Shown here in pieces: positions 5,393-5,957 of a DNA stretch of 5,957 nucleotides. Made by a program: the position numbers and the translations under genes. Under the pieces are notes generated by a model that had not been told where the DNA came from, made no database searches, and saw nothing but the letters and a program-made list of their open reading frames with translations. The stretch spans positions 1 through 5,957 of the forward strand of contig CAYWMN010000237.1 in the NCBI GenBank assembly GCA_964459065.1. Direction: 5' to 3'. The number at the start of each line of letters is the position of its first letter. Within the stretch, counting starts at the first letter, position 1. This DNA comes from JAMCXS01 sp964459065. GTDB taxonomy: Bacteria; Acidobacteriota; Terriglobia; UBA7540.

Positions 5393-5887
5393 ATGCGGAA
5401 AGTCATTTTCGGGGTTTGCCTTCTTTTCTTATCCTACGGAATTTTCTGGGCGCAGCAGGCAAAACAGCCGCAGCAGGGAACCCCGCCTGCTCAACCGTCT
5501 GCTCAGGGACAAGCCGCGCCGGCGGTTCCGCTTCAGTTTGTCATTTCACCTGCCCAGAAAGCTCGCAAGAACCCGGAAGCCTTCACCCAGGAGTCCGTCG
5601 ACAAGGGCAAGTCGGTCTATGAGACCCAATGCGCGATGTGCCACGGAAAGACGGGAAACGGCAAGGGAGACTTGGCGGGCGTCATGCATCTTAAGCTCTC
5701 CGACTTTACCAAACCCGCTACTCTGGAAAAGCGGACGGACGGCGAACTGTTTGCCATGATCAATTCGGGCCTGGGCGCGATGCCCAGCCAGGACAAACGC
5801 ATGAAGCCGAAAACGGTTTGGGACGTCGTCAATTTCCTGCGCACGTTGGAAGGGAAAGTTCCCTCGAAATCCCCCGCCAAAAAATAG
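5393..5887 (+). CDS. Exported mono-haem class I cytochrome c
   Basis: A 164-residue electron carrier. Residues 1-20 (MRKVIFGVCLLFLSYGIFWA) form a signal sequence with a short basic end and a hydrophobic core. The expected signal peptidase motif is poor (F-W-A before QQ), so it may remain as an N-terminal membrane anchor. Residues 21-47 are a Gln/Pro/Ala-rich linker of low complexity. The cytochrome domain spans about 65-155: CAMCH at 80-84 attaches one haem covalently, with His84 as one axial ligand; Met130 in GLGAMPS is the likely second ligand; and TVWDVVNFLRTL (141-152) is the usual C-terminal helix. The haem is attached outside the cytoplasmic membrane, so it cannot contact PFOR directly. 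It lies 75 bases after the DHOD-like gene without a visible terminator, so it could be in the same operon. Its redox partner is not evident from the sequence. Confidence 0.9.
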   Translation: MRKVIFGVCLLFLSYGIFWAQQAKQPQQGTPPAQPSAQGQAAPAVPLQFVISPAQKARKNPEAFTQESVDKGKSVYETQCAMCHGKTGNGKGDLAGVMHLKLSDFTKPATLEKRTDGELFAMINSGLGAMPSQDKRMKPKTVWDVVNFLRTLEGKVPSKSPAKK

Positions 5888-5917
5888 CTCCCGGCATTTA
5901 TACAGCAGAGAAAAAGG

Positions 5918-5957
5918 ATGAAACCGGAAGTGCTCCCGGATATGGTCTTTCACACCT
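5918..5957 (+). CDS. Possible start of a further gene, cut by the right edge
   Basis: An open frame from ATG 5918 reads MKPEVLPDMVFHT to the window end, 30 bases after the cytochrome stop. A purine run AGAGAAAAAGG abuts the ATG, which is too close for ideal spacing. An in-frame ATG at 5942, with GGAAG (5926-5930) eleven bases ahead, is the alternative. Thirteen codons are too few to assign a family; the spacing suggests the next gene of the same operon. Confidence 0.35.
   Translation, partial: MKPEVLPDMVFHT

Noticed and set aside
5314..5622. A 102-codon plus-strand frame starting with GTG at the DHOD-like stop
   Set aside because: It overlaps the cytochrome c gene out of frame, across its signal sequence and linker. 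The cytochrome frame carries the CxxCH motif and the better ribosome binding site.

Overview
The window is a gene-dense stretch of GC-rich bacterial DNA with two divergent transcription units around one 274-nt intergenic region. On the minus strand are a BlaI/MecI-family repressor (47-439) and the first 14 codons of a probable M56/BlaR1-type membrane peptidase running off the left edge (1-44). On the plus strand are a full-length pyruvate:ferredoxin oxidoreductase (nifJ, 714-4283), a dihydroorotate-dehydrogenase-like flavoprotein overlapping it by an ATGA junction (4280-5317), and a small exported mono-haem cytochrome c (5393-5887). A further reading frame may begin just before the right edge (5918). 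There are no RNA genes, mobile elements or CRISPR arrays that I can see.

Organism: the combination of a BlaI/M56 pair, a single-chain five-in-one PFOR followed by a DHOD-like protein, and an exported c-type cytochrome with a Q/P/A-rich linker suggests a Gram-negative soil or sediment bacterium, with Acidobacteriota as my best guess. This rests on gene content and style only, without any database comparison.

Intergenic region 440-713: the blaI-proximal half is an AT-rich patch. It holds a perfect TTGACA -35 box on the minus strand, an 11-bp palindrome over that box, and two near-identical 15-bp repeats flanking the inferred promoter. The nifJ-proximal half holds a clear CRP/FNR-superfamily-like inverted repeat (GTGAC-N4-GTCAC core within 24 bp of dyad symmetry). 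Its centre is 41.5 bp upstream of the start site inferred from a TAGCCT -10-like box, which is the classical class II activator geometry.

How the genes may work together: PFOR oxidises pyruvate to acetyl-CoA and CO2 and reduces ferredoxin or flavodoxin in the cytoplasm. The DHOD-like FMN protein is tightly, probably translationally, coupled to it but lacks the Cys/Ser catalytic base of true DHODs, so it is probably not a pyrimidine enzyme; a redox or PFOR-accessory role is inference. The cytochrome acts outside the cytoplasmic membrane, so any link to PFOR must be indirect, through the respiratory chain. A CRP/FNR-type switch in front of nifJ would fit control by oxygen, redox state or carbon source. 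The most interesting leads are this putative operator, the repeat pair at the blaI promoter, and the degenerate active site of the DHOD-like protein.
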